From NCBI GenBank assembly GCA_040401995.1, contig JBBANM010000010.1, forward strand, positions 43,410 to 107,409: 64,000 nucleotides of DNA. The letters run 5' to 3'. The notes under the pieces were generated by a model. That model searched no databases. It worked only from the letters and a program-made list of their open reading frames with translations, and was not told the origin of the DNA. Shown one piece after another: positions 1 to 8,653 of the stretch. The translations under genes were made by a program, and so were the position numbers. Origin of the DNA: Haliscomenobacter sp040401995 (lineage in GTDB: Bacteria > Bacteroidota > Bacteroidia > Chitinophagales > Saprospiraceae). The number at the start of each line of letters is the position of its first letter. Position 1 is the stretch's first letter.

Positions 1-1150
1 CGTAATTACCTACTCTCAAATTAGCAATAGAAGCAGTTGTTGCGCCATTGCTCCATGTCAAACGCAATGGAGATGAAGCACCTCCTATTAATATCGTTGC
101 AGCTCCCGTTGCACCGCCATTACAAAGTACATCCGTTTTTATGATAGCGGCATTGATATTCGAGCAAAGGTTGACGGCGGCCACACAATTGGCAAATTCA
201 GAGGTATTGACACTGCTGAGGGTCTGGGTTGCGGTGGCATTTTGGCCCACTTTAAGTCCGGTGGTAAACAGCGCCCACTGCCCATTGGTAGCCGTAACTG
301 TTTTCCCCAAATAGGTTCGCCCTTGACAAGCCACTCGGATGCAATTGCCATTGTCGACGGCGTAAACCTCTACTAATGCGCCTGGCGTGGCGGTTCCTCT
401 TACCACCGTTGTACCTGCTGAGGTAATGACAGGCGCAGCAATATTCGTGGCGCGATTGATACCGCTGGTGATATTGCAAAACATGGTATTGGTGGAAATC
501 AGCACATTTCGGGTGTTGTTCGCATCTATACCGACCCCATTATTGGCGATGGTGTTATTGGACAAATTAGGCGGGGTGGTAGGGTTTGAAACCAGTGCTT
601 CAATAAAAACACCAGCGCCTGAATTACCAGCACTGGTTGTTCCATTGACGCCAATAAAGTTGTTGATAATATCCCCATTGGCAACGGAGCGTGCTACAAA
701 AATACCGTACAAATTATTGATTAAAGTATTGCCGGTAATGGACGCATCGTTGCCCGTATTGATGCGAATACCTGCGGCGCCGCTAAAATTTTGGATGGTA
801 AAACTATTGATCGATACGTTTTGAGCGTCGATTTGCAAGCCATTGCTGGTGGTCACTTGTGATCCGTCGATGACCGCGCCGTTGCCGTTGATGACTGCAT
901 TGGATCGGCGGATGGGGGCGATGGTTAGGTTGGCCGTAACGCGGATGATTCCCGACCCCACATTGACATTGATTTGCGTTAAGGCGGTATTGCTGTTGAT
1001 ACAACCAACCGCCCAGCTCAGGGTTTGCCCGGTATTGGCGGTTGTATTGACCACCACTGGGTTGACCCGTGGGCAGGTTTGGGCAAAAACTGTGGAAAAA
1101 CCACCGCACAGCAGACAAAAAGTAAGTAATAGGTGTTTCAAAAACCTCAT
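1..1150 (-). CDS. Secreted beta-helix / SprB-like repeat protein, 3' end outside window
   Basis: The minus strand is open from an ATG at 1148-1150 to the window edge, about 383 codons with no stop, so the C-terminus lies outside. Residues 1-24 form a Sec signal peptide (MRFLKHLLLTFCLLCGGFST... ending FAQ). Residues about 30-230 are rich in short Asn/Ile/Gly repeats (for example NGNGAVIDG, ITGNTLINNLYGI, NNTIANNGVGID), typical of right-handed parallel beta-helix (NosD/pectate-lyase-like) folds. Near the edge a segment with CNGGATGAATI, WSNGATT and NLRVGNY matches the consensus of SprB-type repeats of gliding and adhesion proteins in Bacteroidota. I infer a cell-surface or secreted adhesin. Only 57 bp separate it from the caspase gene, also on the minus strand, but upstream of it in the direction of transcription. 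Function beyond surface location is not shown. Confidence 0.75.
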   Translation of the reverse strand, partial: MRFLKHLLLTFCLLCGGFSTVFAQTCPRVNPVVVNTTANTGQTLSWAVGCINSNTALTQINVNVGSGIIRVTANLTIAPIRRSNAVINGNGAVIDGSQVTTSNGLQIDAQNVSINSFTIQNFSGAAGIRINTGNDASITGNTLINNLYGIFVARSVANGDIINNFIGVNGTTSAGNSGAGVFIEALVSNPTTPPNLSNNTIANNGVGIDANNTRNVLISTNTMFCNITSGINRATNIAAPVITSAGTTVVRGTATPGALVEVYAVDNGNCIRVACQGRTYLGKTVTATNGQWALFTTGLKVGQNATATQTLSSVNTSEFANCVAAVNLCSNINAAIIKTDVLCNGGATGAATILIGGASSPLRLTWSNGATTASIANLRVGNY

Positions 1151-1207
1151 AGTATTTAGCTTTGGGATGGGGTACTTAAATTGTAAAGCGTGAATAACCG
1201 CAGCAAT

Positions 1208-4171
1208 TTACTTAATCAAAAAAATAGGCATCTCCCGATCCAATTGTGATCCTGGCATAAAGGGGATTTGATTGGTTGGCGCGTTAGGAATGGCGCTTTT
1301 CACCAATTGTGGTACCCTTTTTTGCAAAAAATCATACAACTCGCCCAGGCGTAACACGCGGTCGTTGTTGGCATCGGCACGGTAATTGCCTTCTGGTATC
1401 AATTTATTGCTAAAGGCTTCTAACAAGGATTCGGTAAACGCGCCATTTTCCCACAAAGCCGATTCGTATGATTTTTCATCGCTTTGACAAGAGGCAAGGG
1501 TGCTAACTCCAGGAAGGGTTTTGGCCAAATCGATGACCGCTTTGCTCAAGCCGTCGTAGCCGTCTTTGGCCCCACCGCTATGACAAGCATCCAAGAAAAT
1601 GATTTTTTTGCACTTGATGCCATCCAAAATGTCCAAAATGTCGCTTTTGAAGTCGATGCAAAGGTTGTCGTACTTGGGATTGTAACCCGTTTGCAGGATT
1701 TTGAAGCGATTTTCCACGATTTTTCCATGCGAAGAAATAAATAGGATCAACACGTCATTGGCCTTGATCTGCCCATCTTTCCATTGATAACTCAGATCGT
1801 ACAAAGCCTGCTTAAATCCGGTTAAATTAGATGCCTCCGCATCGGTAGTTTCAGTTACAAACACTTGAGGGTACAGTTTATCAGTTCCTACCTGTCCGCG
1901 GAAAGCACTGGCGAAGTCGTGTGCATCCTTGCTGGTGTACTTCAAATCGTTGTGCTGAGGGCCGATGGCGAGGATGTGTAAATTGGCACGTTCAGGAGCG
2001 TATTCGATAAAAATGGGTTTGGAAATTTGATCATCCACCACCACTTCAAACTTAGATTCGCCTACGCCCAACTGGGTTTTTCTTTTGAAGGTATAGGTAT
2101 ATTCCTGTTGCTCCTGTTTTACGGCCGAAAGATCCGTTTCGTCAAATTTGGAGCCTTCCACTTCCACCCCATTGACCCGCAATTTGAAATTTTTGGTAGT
2201 CAAAGGTTTGGGCGACACGACCGTCATTTTGAACTCAAACTGGTTGTTGTCTTTTTTGAATTTATTGGTGCCCACTTCATGCGGTGCGGGATCCGTCCAG
2301 ATCATGATGGGGCCATTAGAAGCCAAGGTGGCTTTGCCGCCCGCCTGCCACTCCAAGGTTTTGCGGAGCTTTTCCGTTGCGCCTTCTCTCGCTACAAAAA
2401 CGATATTGGCCAAAGGATCGCGGAATTGAGCCGTTTTTTGGAAACTAAACCTTACTTCGCGTTTGCTGTGCGCCGCCACCACGCCGAGAGGTACGCTGGA
2501 TGGCCCAACTGGTTGAATTCCCGCCGGACAATTGATCAATGCATCGGTGGGTTGGGTGCTAAAATCTCCGGTGTTTTCCAATTGTACGGTAAGGGTCACC
2601 TCATCCGAGCGGGTGCTGGGGGCAAAATTAAATCCGACGATTTGCAAGCTTGCCGCTGCTGGCATACGGGTGATTACCTTCGTTTCGATGCTTTGCAAGT
2701 TTTTTGACCCCGCATACACGGTTAATCCGAGCAGGTTTTCGGCGTCTTTCAAGCCTTTTTTTGCTTTAACTGGAATGCGAATCCATTTAGAGCCGCGGTT
2801 GTTCAGATAACCAGCGTAATTGGCCGTCCAGGCTTCAAAATTCTGGTTGCCGGAACGGTCGTCCAATTCAACCCGCAGATCCGCGAGGTTGACACCCGAG
2901 TTGTTGTCGATCCGAAAAGTGAGATAAGTATTTTCACCAGGTGTAAGGGATTTACCATCCGCAGAAGCCAGTTTTACATCCGATAAAACCACGGGAATCT
3001 GATCCCGCATGGCTATTTCCTGGCGCAAGGGATCGATCAAGCGAAACAACCAGCCGTCTTCGCCAGCCGCCCCAAATGATGTGGTGCTACCCGAAACCAC
3101 CACGGTGCCATCATGGAGTAAAGTTGCCTGACCAGCAGAGTCGTCGTTGCCATCCCCGTAATACGTTTGCCAACGCAACTCGCCGCCCGAGCTCACCCGC
3201 ACCACGTAAGCCTTCGATTTACGGGCGCCACTGCGGTAGGAACGGCTCATCCCCACCAGCGTAAAACTGCCGTCTTCCAATTGCACCACGCCATTGGCCA
3301 AATCCATATCCGAGCCGCCATAGGTTTTGTCCCACAGCAAAGAACCATCCCGACTAGCACTGATCAACCAGGCATCCAGATCGCCAGCGCCTTTGGAGCG
3401 CGTCAAACCCGCAATCACAAATCCGCCTTCTAGGGTAGCAGTCAAGCCCAGCGACTCTTCCCAGTCCTTGCCGCCAAAGGTTTTGCTCCAGCGTTTTTCC
3501 CCTTTCAATGAAGTTTTGAGCAAAAAAACATCGCCGCCTTTTTTCACATTTCCCGTCAGAACCAGATCGCTTCCGGCAGTTGCTAAGCCGCTGGCCGCGC
3601 CAAATTCGCCGACGCCCACGAGCCCTTCGGTGGTAATTTTTCCGTTTTGCCAGCTACCAACCCAGATATCCCCTTCTTTCTGACCATTTTTGATACCTGA
3701 AAAAACGATGCTACCGTTTTCAGCAATAGCGATGTGTGAAAATTCATCCAATCCAGTATCACCATAGACCCATTCGCCCAATTTAACACCGTTGATGTCA
3801 AGCAGTACGCACCAGGCATCCCGACCGCCCTTACCCAGCGATTCGGTATAACCCGCCAGCAAAAAGTTGCCTTCAAAGGTCTGTGCAACATCATAAAAAA
3901 CATCGTCTTTGGCGCCGCCGAAACGTAATTCCTTGATCACGTTTCCGGTACTAAAATCGGTGATTACCAGGTAACCATCTTTTCCGCCCGCCGTTTTAGA
4001 ATTGGCTTCGCCGACCGCAAAGAGGTTGCCATTGGTGGCTTCCAAGCAGCGGAAAAAAATCTCTTTTCCGCTACCACCGCCGTATACTTTATTCCAATCC
4101 AATCGGAGATCTTGTGCAAATGAAGGGGAGCTTGCCAAAAGCAAGAAGAACATGTAGAGCAACTTGTTCAT
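1208..4171 (-). CDS. Secreted caspase-family (clan CD) protease with beta-propeller-like N-terminus
   Basis: I chose the ATG at 4171 because it opens a clean signal peptide (MNKLLYMFFLLLASSPSFAQ); an upstream ATG at 4237 would bury it. The 987-residue product has about six Gly/Asp-rich repeats at roughly 30-390 (GGKDWEESLGLTA, GGSDMDLANGVVQ and similar), as in beta-propeller or delta-60-like proteins. Then come Ig/CARDB-like segments (about 410-640) and a C-terminal caspase-like domain from about 730. The catalytic dyad is visible: His near 815 in ISSHGK and Cys near 863 in FLDACHSGG. Family knowledge says such peptidase C14 domains cut after Arg/Lys or Asp, often after activation; the substrate is unknown. 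The papain-like and Asn/Pro-rich genes lie upstream on the same strand, with a 270-bp gap that may hold its own promoter. Confidence 0.85.
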   Translation of the reverse strand: MNKLLYMFFLLLASSPSFAQDLRLDWNKVYGGGSGKEIFFRCLEATNGNLFAVGEANSKTAGGKDGYLVITDFSTGNVIKELRFGGAKDDVFYDVAQTFEGNFLLAGYTESLGKGGRDAWCVLLDINGVKLGEWVYGDTGLDEFSHIAIAENGSIVFSGIKNGQKEGDIWVGSWQNGKITTEGLVGVGEFGAASGLATAGSDLVLTGNVKKGGDVFLLKTSLKGEKRWSKTFGGKDWEESLGLTATLEGGFVIAGLTRSKGAGDLDAWLISASRDGSLLWDKTYGGSDMDLANGVVQLEDGSFTLVGMSRSYRSGARKSKAYVVRVSSGGELRWQTYYGDGNDDSAGQATLLHDGTVVVSGSTTSFGAAGEDGWLFRLIDPLRQEIAMRDQIPVVLSDVKLASADGKSLTPGENTYLTFRIDNNSGVNLADLRVELDDRSGNQNFEAWTANYAGYLNNRGSKWIRIPVKAKKGLKDAENLLGLTVYAGSKNLQSIETKVITRMPAAASLQIVGFNFAPSTRSDEVTLTVQLENTGDFSTQPTDALINCPAGIQPVGPSSVPLGVVAAHSKREVRFSFQKTAQFRDPLANIVFVAREGATEKLRKTLEWQAGGKATLASNGPIMIWTDPAPHEVGTNKFKKDNNQFEFKMTVVSPKPLTTKNFKLRVNGVEVEGSKFDETDLSAVKQEQQEYTYTFKRKTQLGVGESKFEVVVDDQISKPIFIEYAPERANLHILAIGPQHNDLKYTSKDAHDFASAFRGQVGTDKLYPQVFVTETTDAEASNLTGFKQALYDLSYQWKDGQIKANDVLILFISSHGKIVENRFKILQTGYNPKYDNLCIDFKSDILDILDGIKCKKIIFLDACHSGGAKDGYDGLSKAVIDLAKTLPGVSTLASCQSDEKSYESALWENGAFTESLLEAFSNKLIPEGNYRADANNDRVLRLGELYDFLQKRVPQLVKSAIPNAPTNQIPFMPGSQLDREMPIFLIK

Positions 4172-4441
4172 GAAATTGGGTTTTGTTGGTATTTTCTGAA
4201 AACTTAGTGATGGTTCAGCATAAATTAAAATTTTCAACTTGATCTTTTGAATTTCAACTTCCTTATTTTTTCGTTACAATGCGCTGCATTGCGCCTTAAA
4301 AATAAGTCGCTGAAATCCAAAATCTCGGCGTTGAATTCTCTCAATTTATACTGACCCATCACTTAACGAACTAGGATGCAAAATACGTCTAAAGAACGAT
4401 TAAACAATTACTTATCGGTTGGAATGGTTTATTTTGAATCG

Positions 4442-5932
4442 TTAATCCGGCGCATTAGCATTCACTTCAAGCACCAGGGGTACCATATAGCCATCACTGC
4501 GGGTATTGGCCATAAACTGCATTTGTTGGGGATGAAATCGAATATCTGCCGGGGGGATGGCATGTCGATTCAGGGCTTGCAGCAAAAAAGTGTAAAAATC
4601 GCCCTGGTATTGGGTTAAAATCGTTCCCAGGCTTTCAAGATTATGGATTGGTTTTTTAGAATACAACACTATGAGTCGCTCCGTGCCTTGCTGGGTAATT
4701 TTGAGCGCCTTATTGGGTCCGGGTACGATCAGTAAAGCATTGCCAGGTAAAATTAAGCCGCTTTCTTTGGCAGTGCGGGCACGGGCATCGTTGTTCTCTG
4801 GTCGTGGAAAATGAACTTTGAATTGTCGCTGTGCATCCAAACTCATCACATACAAGTATTCCTCCTGTACCTCCGTTTTGACCAACAATTGAAACAACTG
4901 TCCGATGGGCCAATTTTTTTTCTTCAACTCATAAAAGCGCCCATTAAACGCCACGCTATCCTCTTGGAAACTGGGCGATCCTACCGCATAACCCTCCAAA
5001 TGTTGGAAAGTAAAAGCGCCCCCCGCCTGCGTCATTGGGCGCGCGGCCAGGGGGCGTTCAATTGGGTTATAGGCGCCAGGGCCAGTAGCAGCCCCGGTCA
5101 ATTGAATGATATAAGCGTATTTACAAAATTGGGCAAAATACTCGTATTTAATCCAGATGTAGCCTTCCTCGCCCCACTCTTTACCCCAGCTGTTGAACAA
5201 ACGGAAAGCGCCTTGCAGGTCATCGTAACCCACCACCACCAGCGCATGACCGCCCGCGGGAGCAGTATTGCCGTTTTCAGGCCACCAGTAACGCGCTTTA
5301 GGCAGTTGGTAAAAATTGCGGCGCACATTTAAGCCAACGATGACCACTTTTTTTCCGGCCAAAGCCATTTTGGTTTGTTCGACCTTGCTGGTAAAAGAAG
5401 CATCGGATTCAAAAAGCGCCAGGTAATCACTGACGGCATAGCGTTTGGCATCTGCCAATTGCGGGTTGTTGGGCATTTTTTCGCAATCATTCACATCAAA
5501 GTCGAATTCGCGCGCCAAACAATCGCCTTTTTCCCGCAAAAAACGCAGTGCATCGCTCAGTTTAGCCCCTTTGGCGCAATCCGCTTTCACCTGATTGAAC
5601 ACAAACAAAGCCGAATGCGCGTACTCGGTAATCAAGCGCCGATCGGTACAATTGTTGTAAATGGCGCGTTGGATGCTCATGGCGGCATAACCAGTGGCCC
5701 AACCCACACAAGAATAGATATCGCCCTGGTGGCGAACTTCCGGACAGTAAGCTTCCAAACTTACTTTCACCGGCAAGTTAGCCTTGATACCCGGGTGCGC
5801 GCTGATGCGCGGAATAGTGTCGTAGGTAGCGTCTTCGAGGATCAACCCGGCGGGAAATTCGGATTGAGCTTGCGCTGCGCGGACTGCAAACAACAGCAGC
5901 CCGACACAACAACAGCGGATTAAGCGTGACAT
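4442..5932 (-). CDS. Secreted papain-like (C1 family) cysteine protease
   Basis: The 496-residue protein starts with a signal peptide (MSRLIRCCCVGLLLFAVRAA, cut near AQA). The papain catalytic set is present: Gln69 and Cys75 in RHQGDIYSCVGWATGYA, His229 in GGHALVVVGYDD and Asn247 in LFNSWGKEWGEEGYIWI. This is a C1A-like core at about 55-275, without an obvious long inhibitory propeptide. Residues about 290-496 form an extra C-terminal region I do not recognise. The gene lies 30 bp downstream of the Asn/Pro-rich secreted protein and upstream of the secreted caspase gene, so two unrelated cysteine protease folds are encoded side by side and both are exported. It probably acts in the periplasm or outside the cell; the substrate is unknown. 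Confidence 0.85.
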   Translation of the reverse strand: MSRLIRCCCVGLLLFAVRAAQAQSEFPAGLILEDATYDTIPRISAHPGIKANLPVKVSLEAYCPEVRHQGDIYSCVGWATGYAAMSIQRAIYNNCTDRRLITEYAHSALFVFNQVKADCAKGAKLSDALRFLREKGDCLAREFDFDVNDCEKMPNNPQLADAKRYAVSDYLALFESDASFTSKVEQTKMALAGKKVVIVGLNVRRNFYQLPKARYWWPENGNTAPAGGHALVVVGYDDLQGAFRLFNSWGKEWGEEGYIWIKYEYFAQFCKYAYIIQLTGAATGPGAYNPIERPLAARPMTQAGGAFTFQHLEGYAVGSPSFQEDSVAFNGRFYELKKKNWPIGQLFQLLVKTEVQEEYLYVMSLDAQRQFKVHFPRPENNDARARTAKESGLILPGNALLIVPGPNKALKITQQGTERLIVLYSKKPIHNLESLGTILTQYQGDFYTFLLQALNRHAIPPADIRFHPQQMQFMANTRSDGYMVPLVLEVNANAPD

Positions 5933-5962
5933 GGGTTTGTGTTTTAAGGTAGAAAACGAATA

Positions 5963-7072
5963 CTAGTTATTGCGGGGTTCTTCTTTTTTCACGGGTATCA
6001 CCGCTTTAGGATCAACACCCGGTGTTTTTCCCGGCGTAACCGGAGATTGTCTTTTCTTATTCAGCGGCAAATTCCCTCCGGGGTATTGAAACGCGTCGCC
6101 ATTCTTGACTTGGTTGGTATCCACTGGCGGCGTCAGGAAGGAGTCGACCGGTGGTGAAGTAGTCCCCGAGCCATTGGGGTTATTGGCATTGGGGTCATTG
6201 TTGTTCCAAACGGGCGGGGTTGTTGGCGGCGTTGTTGGGGGCGTAGTCTGGTTGTAATTACCATAAGGATTATTCGCGTTCGGATCATAAGGATTAGGCG
6301 TAGAATTGTAGGGATTCGGGTTGGCATTGTAGTTGCCGTAAGGGTTATTAGGATTGTACTGGTTTCTATTCAGCTGATTGTTCCACTGATCATAATTGAG
6401 GGTGGGCATATCAGGCGTTATCGTATTTTGCTGCGGATTCTGATTGTACTGGATGTAATCCGAGTAATGGTCTTGCGCGCCATCACCAGCAACAATTTCG
6501 TTCCAAAAACGCCAGCGGTGCGGTTTAATCAGGAATTGATTCAAGTGATCTTCGGTATACAAACGCGCCTCGCGGTGCATTTGACGAAAATAATTGGCAA
6601 GCCCTTTGGTGAGGTTGATCATCTCTGATACAATGAACAGCAAAGGGCTACCGGCCAGTTGCTCGCCAGCGGCATCCATCAGCGCCTGTTTGTAATGCGA
6701 GGCATAAAATTCGCTCAATTCCGCCAGTCGCAATTTCAAACCATCCGAATACATATCCGGCATGGCATCGATCGATTTGAGTTTTTTGGCGTCCAGAAAA
6801 TCTTGTTTGATCATCTCCAACATCTTATTGGCGCGCTGGGCAGTCTGGTTGTAAGCCGTACGGATGCGCACTACATCAGCGGGTTTGAGTTGTGTTTCGC
6901 GGGCAATGATATCGGCAGCCGTGCTTTCCCCATCAATTTTCAAATCATTGAATTTGAGCATAAACTCGGTATTGAGGAAAGTACTCAATGCCGGAGCTAT
7001 TTTTTTATTGGGTTGTGCGCTCAGGGTGATTCCAAAGAGCAACAAGATGGCAAATGTGCAAAAGTTTTTCAT
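5963..7072 (-). CDS. Secreted protein with Asn/Pro/Tyr-rich low-complexity region
   Basis: The ATG at 7072 is chosen because it begins a signal peptide (MKNFCTFAILLLFGITLSAQ); a longer frame extends to 7177 but adds a non-signal leader. The 369-residue product has a helical N-terminal half (about 25-200) that I do not recognise. After it comes a low-complexity segment rich in Asn, Pro, Tyr and Gln (for example NPYGNYNANPNPYNSTPNPY, TTPPTTPPTTPP) and a Lys/Pro-rich tail ending KKEEPRNN. It sits 30 bp upstream of the papain-like protease and is probably cotranscribed with it. The composition suggests a flexible exported protein, perhaps a structural or protease partner, but no function can be assigned. 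Confidence 0.7.
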   Translation of the reverse strand: MKNFCTFAILLLFGITLSAQPNKKIAPALSTFLNTEFMLKFNDLKIDGESTAADIIARETQLKPADVVRIRTAYNQTAQRANKMLEMIKQDFLDAKKLKSIDAMPDMYSDGLKLRLAELSEFYASHYKQALMDAAGEQLAGSPLLFIVSEMINLTKGLANYFRQMHREARLYTEDHLNQFLIKPHRWRFWNEIVAGDGAQDHYSDYIQYNQNPQQNTITPDMPTLNYDQWNNQLNRNQYNPNNPYGNYNANPNPYNSTPNPYDPNANNPYGNYNQTTPPTTPPTTPPVWNNNDPNANNPNGSGTTSPPVDSFLTPPVDTNQVKNGDAFQYPGGNLPLNKKRQSPVTPGKTPGVDPKAVIPVKKEEPRNN

Positions 7073-7245
7073 GATGGCGTTTTGGTAAAGGTGTCGGAAG
7101 CTGAAAAAACGTTCCAGTTTTTTGGCAAAAAAAATGAGCGGATAAAAAAAGCCCCGGAGTTTTTCTCCAGGGCACAATTAAGGTTGATTCACGCTATCAT
7201 AAAAACATTCCAGATACATGGGGGAGGTTGGTGGCGGTAACCCCA

Positions 7246-7388
7246 AACCTACCAGGTCTTCGAGACCTGGTAGGTTTATAACGATTTACAGAAGTACCCC
7301 CAACCTATCAGGTCTTCAAGACCTAGTAGGTTTATAACGATTTTCAGGAGTAAACCCAACCTACCAGGTCTTCGGGACCTGGTAGGTT
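7246..7388. repeat. Three palindromic repeats with a 56-bp period
   Basis: The 527-bp space 7073-7599 contains three copies of a 31-bp palindrome at 7246-7276, 7302-7332 and 7358-7388, spaced exactly 56 bp apart. Each has arms AACCTACCAGGTCT / AGACCTGGTAGGTT around a TCG-type loop. Copies 1 and 3 are nearly perfect, and copy 2 carries matched changes (TATCAGG / CCTAGTA) that only partly keep pairing. The linkers are also alike (TTTATAACGATTT). This is a REP/MITE-like element amplified in tandem. The rest of the space is A-rich and leads into the WYL gene. Confidence 0.85.
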
Positions 7389-7599
7389 TACAGCCCGGTT
7401 TAACTCAGATGAAAACGAACAAGTCCTGTCCCGCTTTGAGACCAACATGAAGATGTGTTTGAAAGAAAAAAAGCGTTCCAAAAAAGGCAAAAAAAATGCC
7501 AAGCATTGAAAAAAAACTTGCAATAAGTTAAATAAAACAACTATATTACCAAAGCAATTTAAAGCCTTTACTGGCGCTGTAAACTTAAATCGATGCCCC

Positions 7600-8496
7600 A
7601 TGGCCGCTCAACCCAAGTTGAAACGACTCCTAGAGATGATGGAACTCCTGCGCCCGCCGGGGATTTCCCTCCATCGTTTTGCTGCACATTTTGAGGTTTC
7701 TAAACGTACTGCAGAGCGGTATGTACAGTTGTTTGAGGAGGCGGGGTTGTGTTGCGAAAAAGATGCCACTGGGCGATATTTCTTGTTTGAACCATTTAGC
7801 AATAGTGTCAATGTACGTTTGAGCTCGGACGAGGCCGTCTTTTTGAGCGATCTATTGCTTTCATCAGCCCCTGATCACCCCCTATCTGAAGTCATTCAGC
7901 TAAAACTATATTTCCGCTCTAATTCAGGCAGCAAAGTAAAAAATGTATTCCGGAGAGGTGTGCCCCAAGTGGTAGAAACCCTGCTAGATGCCATGCGTGC
8001 TGGTTTGCAAGTAGAGGTAAATGCCTATTATTCGGCTATCGGCGGAAAGTCGATTGCCCGCATTATCGAACCGCTTGAATTCACTGATAACTACCGTTAC
8101 TTACTTGGCTACGAGGCTACGGATGATCGAATAGTCAACCTAAAAGTAGATCGCATTGCTGAAGTAAAAATCCGTTCCGAAAAATGCAAAAAAAAGCCTG
8201 ATTGTATCAAGGGCGTAGATGTCTTTCATATTGCCGAAAACGAAGAAAGGCATCAAGTAAGCCTACGCCTGAATTCATTGGCTTATCGGCTGCTTTTAGA
8301 AGAATACCCGCAAACGGAAAATTTGATCCACCCTTGTGAAGATCCAGATTTTCCATTTCTGTTTAGCACAACTGTCTATAATTTCCTACCCTTAGGCCGA
8401 TTTTGCTTAGGGTTGCCTGGTGCAGTACACATTGAAAGTCCGCCTGAATTCATCGACTATTTGCGAAATAAAACACGCAAACATACTTGGCAATGA
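7600..8496 (+). CDS. WYL-domain transcriptional regulator of the cas locus
   Basis: The 298-residue protein has an N-terminal winged helix-turn-helix (about 5-55, with ISLHRFAAHFEVSKRTAERYV) and a WYL domain at about 130-210 (IIEPLEFTDNYRYLLGYEATDDRIVNLKVDRI), followed by a WCX-like C-terminal part. WYL proteins bind nucleotides or nucleic acids and often control CRISPR-Cas or other defence operons. This one is the first gene of the cas cluster, on the same strand and 157 bp before cas8b. A palindrome in that gap (8502-8518) is the natural candidate for its operator. Start at ATG 7600; another ATG at 7636 would cut into the helix-turn-helix. Which ligand it senses cannot be seen. Confidence 0.88.
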   Translation: MAAQPKLKRLLEMMELLRPPGISLHRFAAHFEVSKRTAERYVQLFEEAGLCCEKDATGRYFLFEPFSNSVNVRLSSDEAVFLSDLLLSSAPDHPLSEVIQLKLYFRSNSGSKVKNVFRRGVPQVVETLLDAMRAGLQVEVNAYYSAIGGKSIARIIEPLEFTDNYRYLLGYEATDDRIVNLKVDRIAEVKIRSEKCKKKPDCIKGVDVFHIAENEERHQVSLRLNSLAYRLLLEEYPQTENLIHPCEDPDFPFLFSTTVYNFLPLGRFCLGLPGAVHIESPPEFIDYLRNKTRKHTWQ

Positions 8497-8501
8497 AAAA
8501 C

Positions 8502-8537
8502 GCGACACAAGTTGTCGCAGAGATGCCTGTAATATTG
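8502..8537 (+). promoter_or_regulatory. Candidate cas operon control region: palindrome plus -7-like box
   Basis: GCGACA-N5-TGTCGC is a 17-bp palindrome at 8502-8518. It is followed by TAATATTG at 8530-8537, one base from the Bacteroidetes -7 box TAnnTTTG. The position where the -33 TTTG should be (8507-8510) lies inside the palindrome and is not TTTG. This fits a promoter that depends on, or is blocked by, a DNA-binding protein. The regulator encoded just upstream (WYL) is the obvious candidate; this is inference. Confidence 0.5.
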
Positions 8538-8581
8538 TAGTATCAAAAAAAGCAACTTATGCGATTACATCTTCAACTTTC

Positions 8582-8621
8582 ACCTAGCCGAGAGGTAGTG
8601 CTGTGTAAATGGCTAGGTTTT
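8582..8621 (+). promoter_or_regulatory. Hairpin with T-run in the cas8b leader (possible attenuator)
   Basis: ACCTAGCC at 8582-8589 pairs with GGCTAGGT at 8611-8618, and a run of T follows. The 8-bp stem with a 21-nt loop lies between the candidate cas promoter and the cas8b start at 8654. It could reduce read-through into the cas genes or be a terminator for the WYL transcript. Confidence 0.4.
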
Positions 8622-8653
8622 TGACATAAAACTGATAACACAAACCATCAAAT

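Noticed and set aside
387..1118. Plus- and minus-strand frames in the first kilobase (145 and 104 residues)
   Set aside because: They are shadows of the open minus-strand adhesin frame, which has a signal peptide and clear repeats.
2027..2707. 226-residue plus-strand frame opposite the caspase gene
   Set aside because: It is antisense to a clear coding region and shows no domain.
7344..7601. 85-residue minus-strand frame before the WYL gene
   Set aside because: It runs through the palindromic repeats and A-rich upstream region, has no recognisable domain and would overlap the WYL start.
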